A DNA stretch of 64,000 bases, taken from NCBI GenBank assembly GCA_002479485.1, contig DLNM01000052.1, forward strand, positions 119,878 through 183,877. Reading direction: 5' to 3'. Position numbers and translations under genes: made by a program. The first letter of the stretch is position 1; every line of letters starts with the position of its first letter. This stretch comes from Firmicutes bacterium UBA7510 (lineage in GTDB: Bacteria; Bacillota; Clostridia; Tissierellales; Sedimentibacteraceae). The notes under the pieces were generated by a model that had not been told where the DNA came from, did not search any database, and was given only the letters and a program-made list of their open reading frames with translations. Of this stretch, positions 43,727 to 52,473 are shown one piece after another.

Positions 43727-45076
43727 CTATTCATCTATATCTTCATCCGAATTTTCAACAGGTTTTATGAGTGCTTGGACAGCTGTAATTCTGTGTTCCT
43801 CTACATTAAGTACTGTAAAGTCTACATTGTCAACTGTCACTACTGGATGTTCATCTTTTGAAGGAATCCTTCCTAAATATCCAGTTATATATCCGCTTAT
43901 AGTATCATAATCATAATCTTCATCTTCAGAAAATCTAATATTAAATATTCTTTCAATTTTATCTAAAGCGAACATACCATCTATTTTATATAAATTATCG
44001 GAAATAAGTGTTATTTCCTCTTCTTCATCATCGTATTCGTCTTGAATGTTTCCAACTATAGATTCAATTAAATCCTCCATAGTTACTATACCAGATGTTC
44101 CGCCATATTCATCAACTATGACTGCCATCTGAATTTTAGATTTTTGGAACTCATGAAATAAATCTTTACATCTGTTTGTTTCAGGAATATACAAAGCTGA
44201 ACGCATATAATCTGTTACGCGAAAGTTTTCTGTCGATTGTTCAAGAACTAATTTTAATAAGTCCTTAATATAAAGTATACCTACGATATTGTCTAGGTCA
44301 TCGTCATATACGGGAATTCTCGAATAACCTTCTTCAAGTGCTATATCTATAATTTCATTTAAAGTTGTGTCAATATCTATAGCTGTTATTTCAGTTCTAT
44401 GAGTCATAATTTCATCAACTATTCTGTCGTCAAAATCAAATATATTATGTATCATATCTTTTTCGCTTTGTTCTATTGTTCCGCTTTCATTTCCTACATC
44501 AATCATCATTCGAATTTCTTCTTCTGTTACTTCTTCTTGTCTTTGATTTGGATCGATACCTAGAAGTCTAAGTATACCATTTGTAGAAGCTGATAACAGG
44601 GCAACAAGTGGTTTTTCTATTTTATAAATTATAGAAAGCAATCTAGCAACTCTAAAAGAAATTTTTTCATAGTTTTGCATTGCCAATCTCTTTGGAACTA
44701 ATTCTCCAAGGACTAATGTGAAATAAGAAAGTAGAAATGTTATTACAACAAGTGATATTGCTTTTACTGTAGATGGATTTACGTTATAATTTCTAAAAAA
44801 GTCTACAATGTATTCTGTAAAAGTATCAGCTGCTACGGCTGACGCTAAAAATCCTGAAATTGTAACACCAACTTGAATTGTAGCAAGAAATTTTGAAGGC
44901 TCTTCTGTTAGTTTTACAAGCATTTTTGCCTTTTTATCTCCATTGCTTGCCATTTTTTTAAGCTTACCATCATTTAGTGAAATTACCGCTAATTCGCTCA
45001 TTGCGAAAAATGCATTTGTTAAGATGAGAAAGAGTAGTAGGATGATATAAATCCATAACCCACCATCAGGTTCCAT
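43727..45076 (-). CDS. CNNM/HlyC-CorC family protein (DUF21 + CBS pair + CorC domain)
   Basis: A 449-residue membrane protein. Residues 1-190 are the DUF21/CNNM transmembrane domain (three to four segments, with AMSELAVISLNDGKLKK and TIQVGVTISGFLASAVAADTF). A CBS pair spans about 205-335 (MTHRTEITAIDIDTTLNEIID, and the second MAVIVDEYGGTSGIVTMEDL). The C-terminal CorC_HlyC domain ends near 435. Members are linked to Mg2+ or Co2+ export, and older annotations call them hemolysin C. Function is by family only. Confidence 0.92.
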   Translation of the reverse strand: MEPDGGLWIYIILLLFLILTNAFFAMSELAVISLNDGKLKKMASNGDKKAKMLVKLTEEPSKFLATIQVGVTISGFLASAVAADTFTEYIVDFFRNYNVNPSTVKAISLVVITFLLSYFTLVLGELVPKRLAMQNYEKISFRVARLLSIIYKIEKPLVALLSASTNGILRLLGIDPNQRQEEVTEEEIRMMIDVGNESGTIEQSEKDMIHNIFDFDDRIVDEIMTHRTEITAIDIDTTLNEIIDIALEEGYSRIPVYDDDLDNIVGILYIKDLLKLVLEQSTENFRVTDYMRSALYIPETNRCKDLFHEFQKSKIQMAVIVDEYGGTSGIVTMEDLIESIVGNIQDEYDDEEEEITLISDNLYKIDGMFALDKIERIFNIRFSEDEDYDYDTISGYITGYLGRIPSKDEHPVVTVDNVDFTVLNVEEHRITAVQALIKPVENSDEDIDE

Positions 45077-45171
45077 AATTTTAAAATCTCCTTTTGTTAA
45101 AAAATGTTACAACAGCATAAAGTTGTACAGATGATAGTATATTATTTAATCTAAATTTTGTCAAGAAAATA

Positions 45172-45203
45172 AAAAAATACGCTTTTAAAAAAAGCGCATT
45201 TTT
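45172..45203 (-). terminator. Terminator after the MATE gene
   Basis: Read on the minus strand: AAAAATGCGCTTTT / AAAAGCGTATTTTT with T-rich flank, directly beyond the MATE stop. Confidence 0.8.
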
Positions 45204-45205
45204 AT

Positions 45206-46555
45206 CTACAAATTTTTTATTGTCTTTTTGTATATCATTGATAAGAATATTACACTTACCATTAACGAAAATACCTCTGCTATAGGGAATGAATACCATA
45301 CATAGTATAAGCCTATCTTTGATAATAGGTATGCTGCAGGTAAAATAATTACTAGCTGTCTTAAAATAGAAATATACAAACTTTTATGTCCTTGACCTAT
45401 CGCTTGGAATAATGTTGAGAACATAATTCCTATGGCAGCAGGAACAAAGCATAATGAGATAGTTCTAAGTGCTTTAACACCAATTTCTAACATTTGTTCT
45501 GAAGCGTTGAATATCATCAATAACTTATCAGGAATGCTCATAAATAAGATAGTTCCAATTAGCATTATTAATATGGCAATTACACTGCCTATTTTTAATG
45601 CTGACAAAAGCCTATGTTTATTTTTTGCTCCATAGTTATAACCCATAATAGGCATTACACCTTGGGTTAGCCCAAATACCGGCATAAATATAAATGATTG
45701 AAGCTTATAATATATACCTAATACGGACACTGCAGCATCTGAAAATGTTATTAATATTGAGTTAAGTCCAACGATAAGTACTGAACCTATCGATTGCATA
45801 ACCATTGATGGAAATCCGACTGCATATATATTCTTAATTGTTTTAAAATTAAGCTTAAAACCCTTAAAGGTAATGTGAACATCATGACTTTTCTTAAACA
45901 CTACATATAACGAAAGTAACATAGCAAAGATTTGACCAATAACTGTGGCAATAGCTGCACCTGAAACTCCTAGTTTTGGAAATCCAAATAATCCAAATAT
46001 CATTATAGGGTCAAGTATAATATTAGTTATAGCTCCTACTAGCTGGAATATCATAGGATAAATCATATTTCCAGTTGCCTGTAAGGTTTTTTCAATATTA
46101 ATTTGAACAAAAGAACCAAAAGATAATGTTGTTATAATAATAATATAGCTATAACCCATATCTATCATTGTTTTATCATTAGTAAAGCATTCAAAGAAAA
46201 ATCTTGTAAATAAAAGTCCAAGTATAGCAACAATTATACCACTGAACAATCCAAGTAAAATTCCATGTGTTGCTGCACTGTTTGCCTCTGCTTGATTTTT
46301 TTCACCAAGTCTTCTTGACACAAGTGAGTTAATACCAATTCCAGTACCTACTGCAACAGATATTATAAGCATTTGTATAGGGAAGGCCAATGATACAGCG
46401 GTTAATGCTCCTTCTCCTAATTGAGCAACAAACGCACTATCTACTATATTGTATAACGATTGAACAAGCATCGAAAACATAGCAGGCAATGACATTGAAA
46501 CAATAAGCTTAAGCATAGGCGTATTGCCCATTTTATTTTCTCTAATTTCTCCCAT
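45206..46555 (-). CDS. MATE family efflux transporter
   Basis: A 449-residue polytopic protein with about twelve membrane segments. It shows the MATE repeats: LIVSMSLPAMFSMLVQSLYNIVDSAFVAQLGEGALTAVSLAFP in the N-terminal half and LKIGSVIAILIMLIGTILF plus the FQAIGQGHKSLYISILRQ loop in the C-terminal half. It should export organic cations or drugs in exchange for Na+ or H+. AAGGAG (complement 46563-46568) favours ATG 46555 over a start 13 codons upstream. The large structured element lies just upstream of its promoter region. Confidence 0.92.
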   Translation of the reverse strand: MGEIRENKMGNTPMLKLIVSMSLPAMFSMLVQSLYNIVDSAFVAQLGEGALTAVSLAFPIQMLIISVAVGTGIGINSLVSRRLGEKNQAEANSAATHGILLGLFSGIIVAILGLLFTRFFFECFTNDKTMIDMGYSYIIIITTLSFGSFVQINIEKTLQATGNMIYPMIFQLVGAITNIILDPIMIFGLFGFPKLGVSGAAIATVIGQIFAMLLSLYVVFKKSHDVHITFKGFKLNFKTIKNIYAVGFPSMVMQSIGSVLIVGLNSILITFSDAAVSVLGIYYKLQSFIFMPVFGLTQGVMPIMGYNYGAKNKHRLLSALKIGSVIAILIMLIGTILFMSIPDKLLMIFNASEQMLEIGVKALRTISLCFVPAAIGIMFSTLFQAIGQGHKSLYISILRQLVIILPAAYLLSKIGLYYVWYSFPIAEVFSLMVSVIFLSMIYKKTIKNL

Positions 46556-46676
46556 TAATTTTCTCCTTAGTTGATTCGTAAAAAACAGTACCATATATTA
46601 TAACATAACTGCATATAAAAGCAAATAAGAATTTAGTAGAGTAACTGATGAAAGCAAAAAATATTGTTACAGAGTA

Positions 46677-46913
46677 TAGCAGACAAGTTAACTGCTCCGT
46701 TACACTGTACTGTGAAGCAAAGTAAAGCGAATAAAATAAAAAACGTTTCTGTTTCCGTAATTCGACTTCCCTCGATTTTTGTAAGGATGGGAAGCTCTCA
46801 TTAAGTCACATAAACGTTTTTTATTTTATTCGCTATTTGTAGCAACCGACATTCAAAGAAAAATAAAAGGATTTTTCTTTGAATGTCTGCAATTTTGGCG
46901 TGACGGTCTGCTA
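46677..46913 (+). other. Structured element, unit 1
   Basis: Predicted fold: closing stem TAGCAGAC / GTCTGCTA (46677-46684 / 46906-46913); a long 23-bp perfect stem (46726-46748 / 46812-46834) enclosing a smaller CTTCCC / GGGAAG stem (46766-46771 / 46789-46794); and a 17-bp perfect hairpin (46848-46864 / 46871-46887). Loop blocks shared exactly with unit 2 are TGTGAAGCAAA (46711-46721), CTGTTTCCGTAATTCG (46749-46764) and CTCATTAAGTCACA (46797-46810). No promoter or T run was identified; the strand shown is the reading direction used to compare the units. Confidence 0.7.
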
Positions 46914-47037
46914 AATTTACTAGTATTTTCATAATACAATATTTTCATAAAAACATCATATGATTTTCTTGTAAAAAATATTGATTTTAAATTTTACTAG
47001 TAATTTTTATAGTTAATCTTATAGTATACATTGCGTC

Positions 47038-47294
47038 TTAAAAAGCTTGGCAGGAAAATATACCAGTAACGCAGAAAAAACAAGAAAAATCCTTTTTATT
47101 TTTCTTGTTTTTTCGTCGCTATGAATAGGAAGGTATATAAAAAACGTTGCTGTGACTTAATGAGGATTTCCCTTCCTTAATATAAATCAAGGGAAACCGA
47201 ATTACGGAAACAGAAACGTTTTTTATATACCTTCCTATATTTTGCTTCACATTACAGTATGTCAAAGTAACTTACCGCCTGCTAAGCTTTTTAA
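47038..47294 (-). other. Structured element, unit 2 (inverted, stems compensated)
   Basis: The same architecture as unit 1 on the opposite strand: a 17-bp closing stem with one wobble (47038-47054 / 47278-47294), a 24-bp perfect stem (47125-47148 / 47215-47238) enclosing TTTCCC / GGGAAA (47167-47172 / 47191-47196), and a 17-bp perfect hairpin (47074-47090 / 47098-47114). The outer parts of the stems differ from unit 1 in sequence but stay paired, while the three loop blocks are identical. Confidence 0.7.
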
Positions 47295-47341
47295 CAGCAC
47301 ACTTTATTAAAAATTATTCTACTAAATTCTTATTTTCACAG

Positions 47342-48358
47342 CTAATATTTTATATCATAAACTCTATTATATTCTTTAGTTTCTAAATCTTTTACTGTTT
47401 CTGATTTGTTTCTATTTAACAAACGAACTATGTTGTATACATTTATCCATATTTCATTATTACTTTCTTTTTGCGACTCATCAAATATTAGTTGTATTCC
47501 AAAGTGCAAGTGCGGGGTAGTAAGGTTATTAGCATTTTCTGTATCACTGTAGCCTGTTCTTCCCAAATACCCGATAACATCGCCAGCTTTAACCTCACTT
47601 CCAACTTCGAGAGATTTTTTATAAGGGAAATTTTTCCTAAGATGTGCGTAATAATAATATCTTTTTTTATCAAAGCTTCTAATTCCAATCCTCCAACCAC
47701 CGTATCTATTCCAGCCTAAAGCCTCTACAACTCCACCTTCAACAGCAATTATTGGTGTACCTACCTGACCTATTAAATCATTTCCCAAGTGTTTTCTTTT
47801 ATATCCATAGCTTCTTGAATCACCAAAATCGTCGTAGTGGCTGTAGTCATAGCCCTTTGCAATTGGTGAAAATCCCAACAGCCCATATTTTTTCACCCAT
47901 ACTTTATTACCAGGTTCATCTTTTACTGGTTGTTCTATTTCATATTCACCAACTAATCCACCCAGAACTGCCGTATATGCCTCTAGATAATAATTATAGT
48001 ACTTCATGTCCTTTGTTAATTCTTCCATAGTGCTTCCCTTATTAAGATTGGCAACAAGAGCATCTAAATGCTTTGCCTTGTACTTTGAAAACTCTCCGCC
48101 GTATTTAGATGCTAAGTATGCTATTAGCTCAATCCAATTAAGCTGTTTTTCAGTGCCATGGGATTTAATATCATATTTAAGTGCGTAATCCATTAGAGAA
48201 TAAGGGACATTAAACTCTACATATTTTATAAATTTTTTATCTGTTGCTGAAACTGTATTTGTTAAATTTTGATTATAGTATACAATTGAAGATATAAAGA
48301 TTGTAACAACGAATAAAGTAATAATTATTAAATTTTGAATTTTTATTTTAAATACCAT
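47342..48358 (-). CDS. M23 family metallopeptidase (LytM-type), membrane-anchored
   Basis: A 338-residue cell-wall peptidase-type protein. One N-terminal membrane segment (LIIITLFVVTIFISSIVYY) is followed by a helical region and the M23 domain from about 215. Zinc ligands are His and Asp in HLGNDLIGQVGTP and the HxH in PHLHFGIQL; ALGWNRYGGWRIGI and VGSEVKAGDVIGYLGRTGYS are typical. AAGGTG (complement 48365-48370) places the start at 48358 rather than 38 codons upstream. It resembles SpoIIQ/LytM-like clostridial endopeptidases and may act in cell-wall growth or sporulation, which is inference. Confidence 0.88.
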   Translation of the reverse strand: MVFKIKIQNLIIITLFVVTIFISSIVYYNQNLTNTVSATDKKFIKYVEFNVPYSLMDYALKYDIKSHGTEKQLNWIELIAYLASKYGGEFSKYKAKHLDALVANLNKGSTMEELTKDMKYYNYYLEAYTAVLGGLVGEYEIEQPVKDEPGNKVWVKKYGLLGFSPIAKGYDYSHYDDFGDSRSYGYKRKHLGNDLIGQVGTPIIAVEGGVVEALGWNRYGGWRIGIRSFDKKRYYYYAHLRKNFPYKKSLEVGSEVKAGDVIGYLGRTGYSDTENANNLTTPHLHFGIQLIFDESQKESNNEIWINVYNIVRLLNRNKSETVKDLETKEYNRVYDIKY

Positions 48359-48429
48359 AATATCACCTTTAAGTTTTGATAATAATATATTATGAATTAA
48401 CATACTAAAATATGTTGTAAAAAAACAAA

Positions 48430-48458
48430 TTGAAATTATTTTAAATTTTATGTATAAT
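48430..48458 (+). promoter_or_regulatory. Promoter of the mreB-like gene
   Basis: TTGAAA at 48430-48435, a 17-base spacer and TATAAT at 48453-48458, 78 bases before the ATG. Confidence 0.75.
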
Positions 48459-48535
48459 ATTAGAGTTAGCAACTTAAAATTGTGAAATTAATTATATAAC
48501 ATATATCATTAGATAAAATTGTGGAGGTAAGATAA

Positions 48536-49567
48536 ATGGGTATAAGAGCTGATATAGGAATAGACCTTGGTACTGCCAGCGTATTAGTGTATATACGTGG
48601 AAAAGGAATCGTAATGCAAGAGCCATCAGTAGTAGCTATAGACAAAAATACAAATAAAATATTAGAAGTAGGGGAAGAAGCTAGAAAAATGTTAGGGAGA
48701 ACACCTGGCAACATTGTTGCCATAAGACCGTTAAGAGATGGTGTTATTTCTGACTTTGATATAACTGAAAAAATGTTAAAATATTTTATTAAAAAAGCTA
48801 CTGGTTCATCATTAATGAAACCAAGAGTAATTGTTTGTGTGCCTAGTGGAGTTACAGAAGTAGAGAAAAGAGCTGTTTTAGAAGCGAGCAACAATGCTGG
48901 TGCGAAAAAAACATATTTAATAGAGGAACCAGTAGCTGCTGCAATTGGTGCTGGACTTGATATATCAAAGCCTACAGGTCATATGATAATTGACATAGGT
49001 GGAGGTACAACTGATATAGCAGTTATTTCATTAGGTGGAATAGTTGTTAGCAAATCAATTAAAATAGCCGGCGATAAATGTGATGAGGCTATAGTAAGAT
49101 ATGTACGTAAAAAATATAACGTGATGATTGGATCAAGAAGTGCAGAGGACTTAAAAATAAATATAGGCACTGCATTCCCAGTTGAAGAAGAAAAGTTTAT
49201 GGAAGTAAGAGGAAGAAACTTAGTTACTGGACTTCCTAAAAACATTACAATATCTTCATCAGATATGCTAGAATCATTAGAAGAAACTGTTACAGCTATA
49301 GCTGACGCAGTTCACTCTGTATTTGAAAAAACTCCACCAGAATTAGCTTCTGATATAAGTGAAAGAGGTATAGTTCTGACAGGCGGAGGCTGTCTAATTG
49401 ATGGATTAGACAAACTAATTTCGAAAAGAACAGGAGTAACAACAAACATAGCTGAGGATGCTATTTCATGTGTTGCTAAAGGAACAGGTAAGTCATTAGA
49501 GCATTTAGATACGTTAAGTGATACTTTATTAACTGATGATATAAGAAAAGATTACAGACAATTATAA
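48536..49567 (+). CDS. mreB: MreB/Mbl-type actin homologue
   Basis: A 343-residue rod-shape actin. Phosphate-1 loop DIGIDLGTASVLVYIRGKG, phosphate-2 IIDIGGGTTDIAVISLGG, and the adenosine region VLTGGGCLIDGLDKLI are intact; PSVVAIDKNTNKILEVGEEARKMLGRTPGNI is characteristic of MreB/Mbl. The sequence lacks the fused mreC/mreD context, so it may be the Mbl-type paralogue. GGAGG precedes ATG 48536. The galU and phosphoglucomutase genes follow, linking cell shape and envelope-sugar supply. Confidence 0.93.
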   Translation: MGIRADIGIDLGTASVLVYIRGKGIVMQEPSVVAIDKNTNKILEVGEEARKMLGRTPGNIVAIRPLRDGVISDFDITEKMLKYFIKKATGSSLMKPRVIVCVPSGVTEVEKRAVLEASNNAGAKKTYLIEEPVAAAIGAGLDISKPTGHMIIDIGGGTTDIAVISLGGIVVSKSIKIAGDKCDEAIVRYVRKKYNVMIGSRSAEDLKINIGTAFPVEEEKFMEVRGRNLVTGLPKNITISSSDMLESLEETVTAIADAVHSVFEKTPPELASDISERGIVLTGGGCLIDGLDKLISKRTGVTTNIAEDAISCVAKGTGKSLEHLDTLSDTLLTDDIRKDYRQL

Positions 49568-49655
49568 ATAATAAGAAAGTAAGCACCGATCCCATACACA
49601 AATTTTCATGATTTTTAGTACAATAGATGCATGGGTATATAAAAGAGGATTTGAG

Positions 49656-50519
49656 ATGAAAATTAAAAAAGCTATTATCCCTGCTGCAGGCTTTGGTACA
49701 AGACTATTGCCTGCAACTAAGTCTATACCTAAGGAAATGATTCCTATTGTAGACAAACCAGCCCTTCAGTATGTTATTGAAGAAGCAGTAGAAGCAGGGA
49801 TAGAAGATATATTAATTATAACTAGCAGGCATAAAAAAGCTATAGAAGATCATTTTGATAATTTACCAGAGCTTGAAAATTTATTGGAACATACTAATAA
49901 AACAGATGCTCTTAAAGAACTTAGAGATATCACTAACTTAGCAAATATACACTATATAAGACAAAAAGAAGCAAAGGGATTAGGTCATGCTGTTGGATGT
50001 GCAAAAGCTTTTGTTGGAAATGAACCTTTTGCGGTTATACTTCCAGATGATATAATCTATTCTTCTGTTTCATGTTTAAAACAAATGACAAGGATGTTTG
50101 ATAAGTATCAAACATCTATAATTGGTGTTCAAACAGTAAAAGAAAATGAAGTGAATAGATACGGTATAGTCTCAGGAACAAAAATTGATGAGAAAATTTA
50201 TAAGGTAAATGGATTAGTTGAAAAACCACCGATTGAAAAAGCGCCAAGCAATATAGCTATAGTAGGAAGGTATATAATTACACCAGAAATTTTTAACATA
50301 CTTGAAAACATACCTCCTGGAGCTTTAGGTGAAATACAACTTACAGATGGTCTGTTAGAACTGGTGAAAAATCAAGAAATGTATGCTTATATCTTTGATG
50401 GTAAAAGATATGATACTGGCAATAAACTAGGTTATTTAGAAGCAATAGTTGATTTTGCACTAAAAAGAGAAGACTTAAGAGATGAATTTAAAAATTATCT
50501 AAAAACAATTATTGACTAA
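49656..50519 (+). CDS. galU: UTP--glucose-1-phosphate uridylyltransferase
   Basis: A 287-residue enzyme making UDP-glucose from UTP and glucose-1-phosphate. It starts KIKKAIIPAAGFGTRLLPATKSIPKEM, the nucleotide-binding loop; FAVILPDDIIY holds the metal-binding Asp pair, and VNGLVEKPP and IQLTDGLLELV are typical GalU blocks. AGAGGA six bases upstream favours ATG 49656 over an in-frame ATG at 49608. It sits next to phosphoglucomutase, which makes its substrate. Confidence 0.95.
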   Translation: MKIKKAIIPAAGFGTRLLPATKSIPKEMIPIVDKPALQYVIEEAVEAGIEDILIITSRHKKAIEDHFDNLPELENLLEHTNKTDALKELRDITNLANIHYIRQKEAKGLGHAVGCAKAFVGNEPFAVILPDDIIYSSVSCLKQMTRMFDKYQTSIIGVQTVKENEVNRYGIVSGTKIDEKIYKVNGLVEKPPIEKAPSNIAIVGRYIITPEIFNILENIPPGALGEIQLTDGLLELVKNQEMYAYIFDGKRYDTGNKLGYLEAIVDFALKREDLRDEFKNYLKTIID

Positions 50520-50567
50520 AAGATGGAGGGTGAAATCCCAAATTCCATATAATTGCATGAGGTAGAT

Positions 50568-52277
50568 ATGAGACATTTAGAACAATATAGGGCGTGGATT
50601 GATAGTGAATTCACAGATGAGAGTACAAAGGAAGAGTTAAGGCAGCTTGAACATTGCGCTGAAGAAATCGAGGATAGATTCTATAAGGATTTAGAATTTG
50701 GAACAGCAGGATTAAGAGGAATAATAGGTGCTGGTACTAATAGAATGAATATTTTCACTGTGGCAAAAACGACTCAAGGACTTGCCAATTATTTGCTAGG
50801 ACAGTACGAGAATGACATTAGTGTAGCAATAGCATATGATTCAAGACGTATGTCCAAGGAATTTGCATTAAAAACAGCTGAAGTTCTTTCTGCTAATGGT
50901 ATAAAGGTGTATATATTTGAAAGCTTAAGGTCAACACCAGAATTATCATTTACAATTAGAGAGCTAAAATGCAAAGCAGGTATTGTTATAACCGCAAGTC
51001 ATAATCCACCACAATATAATGGTTTCAAGGTATATAATAGCAATGGCGGTCAGATTTTAGAACAGGATGCTGATTTAATCACAGAGGAAATTTCTAAAAT
51101 TGATTTTAATTGCATAAAATATTCACACAATTTAACTAACTCGAATATAATATATATAAGTAAGGATATAGATAATAAATACATAGAATGTGTAAAATCA
51201 TTAAGCTTAAATAAAGATTTAGACTATAATATAAATATAGTTTACACACCTTTACATGGTACAGGCAATATTCCTGTTAGAAGAGTGTTAAAGGAAAGGG
51301 GATTTAGAAATGTATTTACTGTTTCTGAACAGGAAGCACCTGATTCTAATTTTTCTACAGTAAAACTTCCAAATCCTGAGGATATTGAAGCTTTTAACTT
51401 GGCTATTAATATGGCTAAAAAAGTAAAGGCAGATATAATTTTAGGCACTGACCCTGACTGTGACAGAGTAGGTGTTGTAGTAAGAAACGAAGAAAACAAC
51501 GAGTACATAGCTTTAACGGGTAATCAAGTAGGGGCACTACTACTTAATTATATATTACAAAGCAAAAAAAATAATAATACACTAACTGATAATTTGGTTA
51601 TGATAAATACTTTTGTAACAAGTGATTTAGGAGAAAAGATAGCAGAACGCTATGGTGTAAAAACAATAAAGACATTAACAGGTTTTAAATATATAGCAGA
51701 TACGATAAACAAATTTGAAAAATCTGGACAAGGTAAGTTTGTCTTTGGATATGAAGAAAGCTATGGATATTTAACTGGAGATTATGTTAGAGATAAAGAC
51801 GGTGTTGTTGCATCAATGTTAATAGTTGAAATGAGTGCTTTTTATAAAAAAAGAGGTTATTCATTATTAGGTGTATTAAAAAAGCTTCATGATGAATATA
51901 ATTTCTATAAAGATGAAACTGTTTCAGTTTCATTAGAGGGAATAAGTGGACAGAACAAGATAATTAAAATAATTGAATACTTTAGAGAAAATAAACCGAC
52001 TGTAATATGTGGAAAGAATATAAAATATCTATATGATTTTAAACTAGGAATACTATATGATTTCATTACAGGAGATTTTGAAAAATTAGACTATCCAAAA
52101 TCTAATGTTTTAAAATTCTGTTTTGAAGATGAATCGTGGTTTGTTATTCGTCCATCCGGTACAGAACCAAAAATGAAAATATATTTTTCATTTTGTGGTA
52201 GTTCAGAGGAAGAGGCGAAAGAGCAACTAGAAAACATTAAAACTGATGTTTTTGCTATATTGAACTGTATAGTTTAG
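50568..52277 (+). CDS. Phospho-sugar mutase (phosphoglucomutase/phosphomannomutase)
   Basis: A 569-residue alpha-D-phosphohexomutase. The phosphoserine loop is TASHNPPQYNG, the Mg2+ loop is GTDPDCDRVGVV, the sugar-binding loop is GYEESYGYLTGDYVRDKDG and the phosphate-binding loop is RPSGTEPKMKIYF. The size fits the PgcA-type branch. GAGGT at 50559-50563 places the start at ATG 50568; an in-frame TTG lies 15 bases upstream. It should interconvert glucose-6- and glucose-1-phosphate for the GalU next door. Confidence 0.94.
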   Translation: MRHLEQYRAWIDSEFTDESTKEELRQLEHCAEEIEDRFYKDLEFGTAGLRGIIGAGTNRMNIFTVAKTTQGLANYLLGQYENDISVAIAYDSRRMSKEFALKTAEVLSANGIKVYIFESLRSTPELSFTIRELKCKAGIVITASHNPPQYNGFKVYNSNGGQILEQDADLITEEISKIDFNCIKYSHNLTNSNIIYISKDIDNKYIECVKSLSLNKDLDYNINIVYTPLHGTGNIPVRRVLKERGFRNVFTVSEQEAPDSNFSTVKLPNPEDIEAFNLAINMAKKVKADIILGTDPDCDRVGVVVRNEENNEYIALTGNQVGALLLNYILQSKKNNNTLTDNLVMINTFVTSDLGEKIAERYGVKTIKTLTGFKYIADTINKFEKSGQGKFVFGYEESYGYLTGDYVRDKDGVVASMLIVEMSAFYKKRGYSLLGVLKKLHDEYNFYKDETVSVSLEGISGQNKIIKIIEYFRENKPTVICGKNIKYLYDFKLGILYDFITGDFEKLDYPKSNVLKFCFEDESWFVIRPSGTEPKMKIYFSFCGSSEEEAKEQLENIKTDVFAILNCIV

Positions 52278-52406
52278 CATAATTTGTTACAAAGTGTTAA
52301 TACTAATCCCAATTTACAACCGTGCAAACTAATCTTTTTAAAAAATTAGTATAGAAAAACACTTCACACTCAAATTGATGTTAAGATATTTATATTAGGA
52401 CTTATA

Positions 52407-52435
52407 TTGAATCATAAAGTTTTATATAGTTTAAT
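52407..52435 (+). promoter_or_regulatory. Promoter of the lytic transglycosylase gene
   Basis: TTGAAT at 52407-52412, a 17-base spacer and TTTAAT at 52430-52435, followed by AGAAGGGTAGG before the ATG. Confidence 0.6.
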
Positions 52436-52473
52436 ATATAGTTAACAAAATTTAAGAAGGGTAGGTTATAAGT

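Larger units (their letters stand above)
46623..47335. repeat. Composite inverted pair of structured elements bounded by 18-bp inverted repeats
   Basis: No gene fits here. The outer ends are perfect inverted repeats, AAATAAGAATTTAGTAGA at 46623-46640 and its complement at 47318-47335. Inside are two related elements in tail-to-tail orientation (46677-46913 and 47038-47294) separated by an AT-rich spacer that contains ACTAGTA near both inner ends. The structure resembles a MITE or a pair of structured RNA genes. Separate entries describe the two units. Confidence 0.75.

Noticed and set aside
46595..47341. Hidden small genes in the long intergenic region
   Set aside because: No frame with a ribosome site and start is supported; the region is explained by structured repeats.
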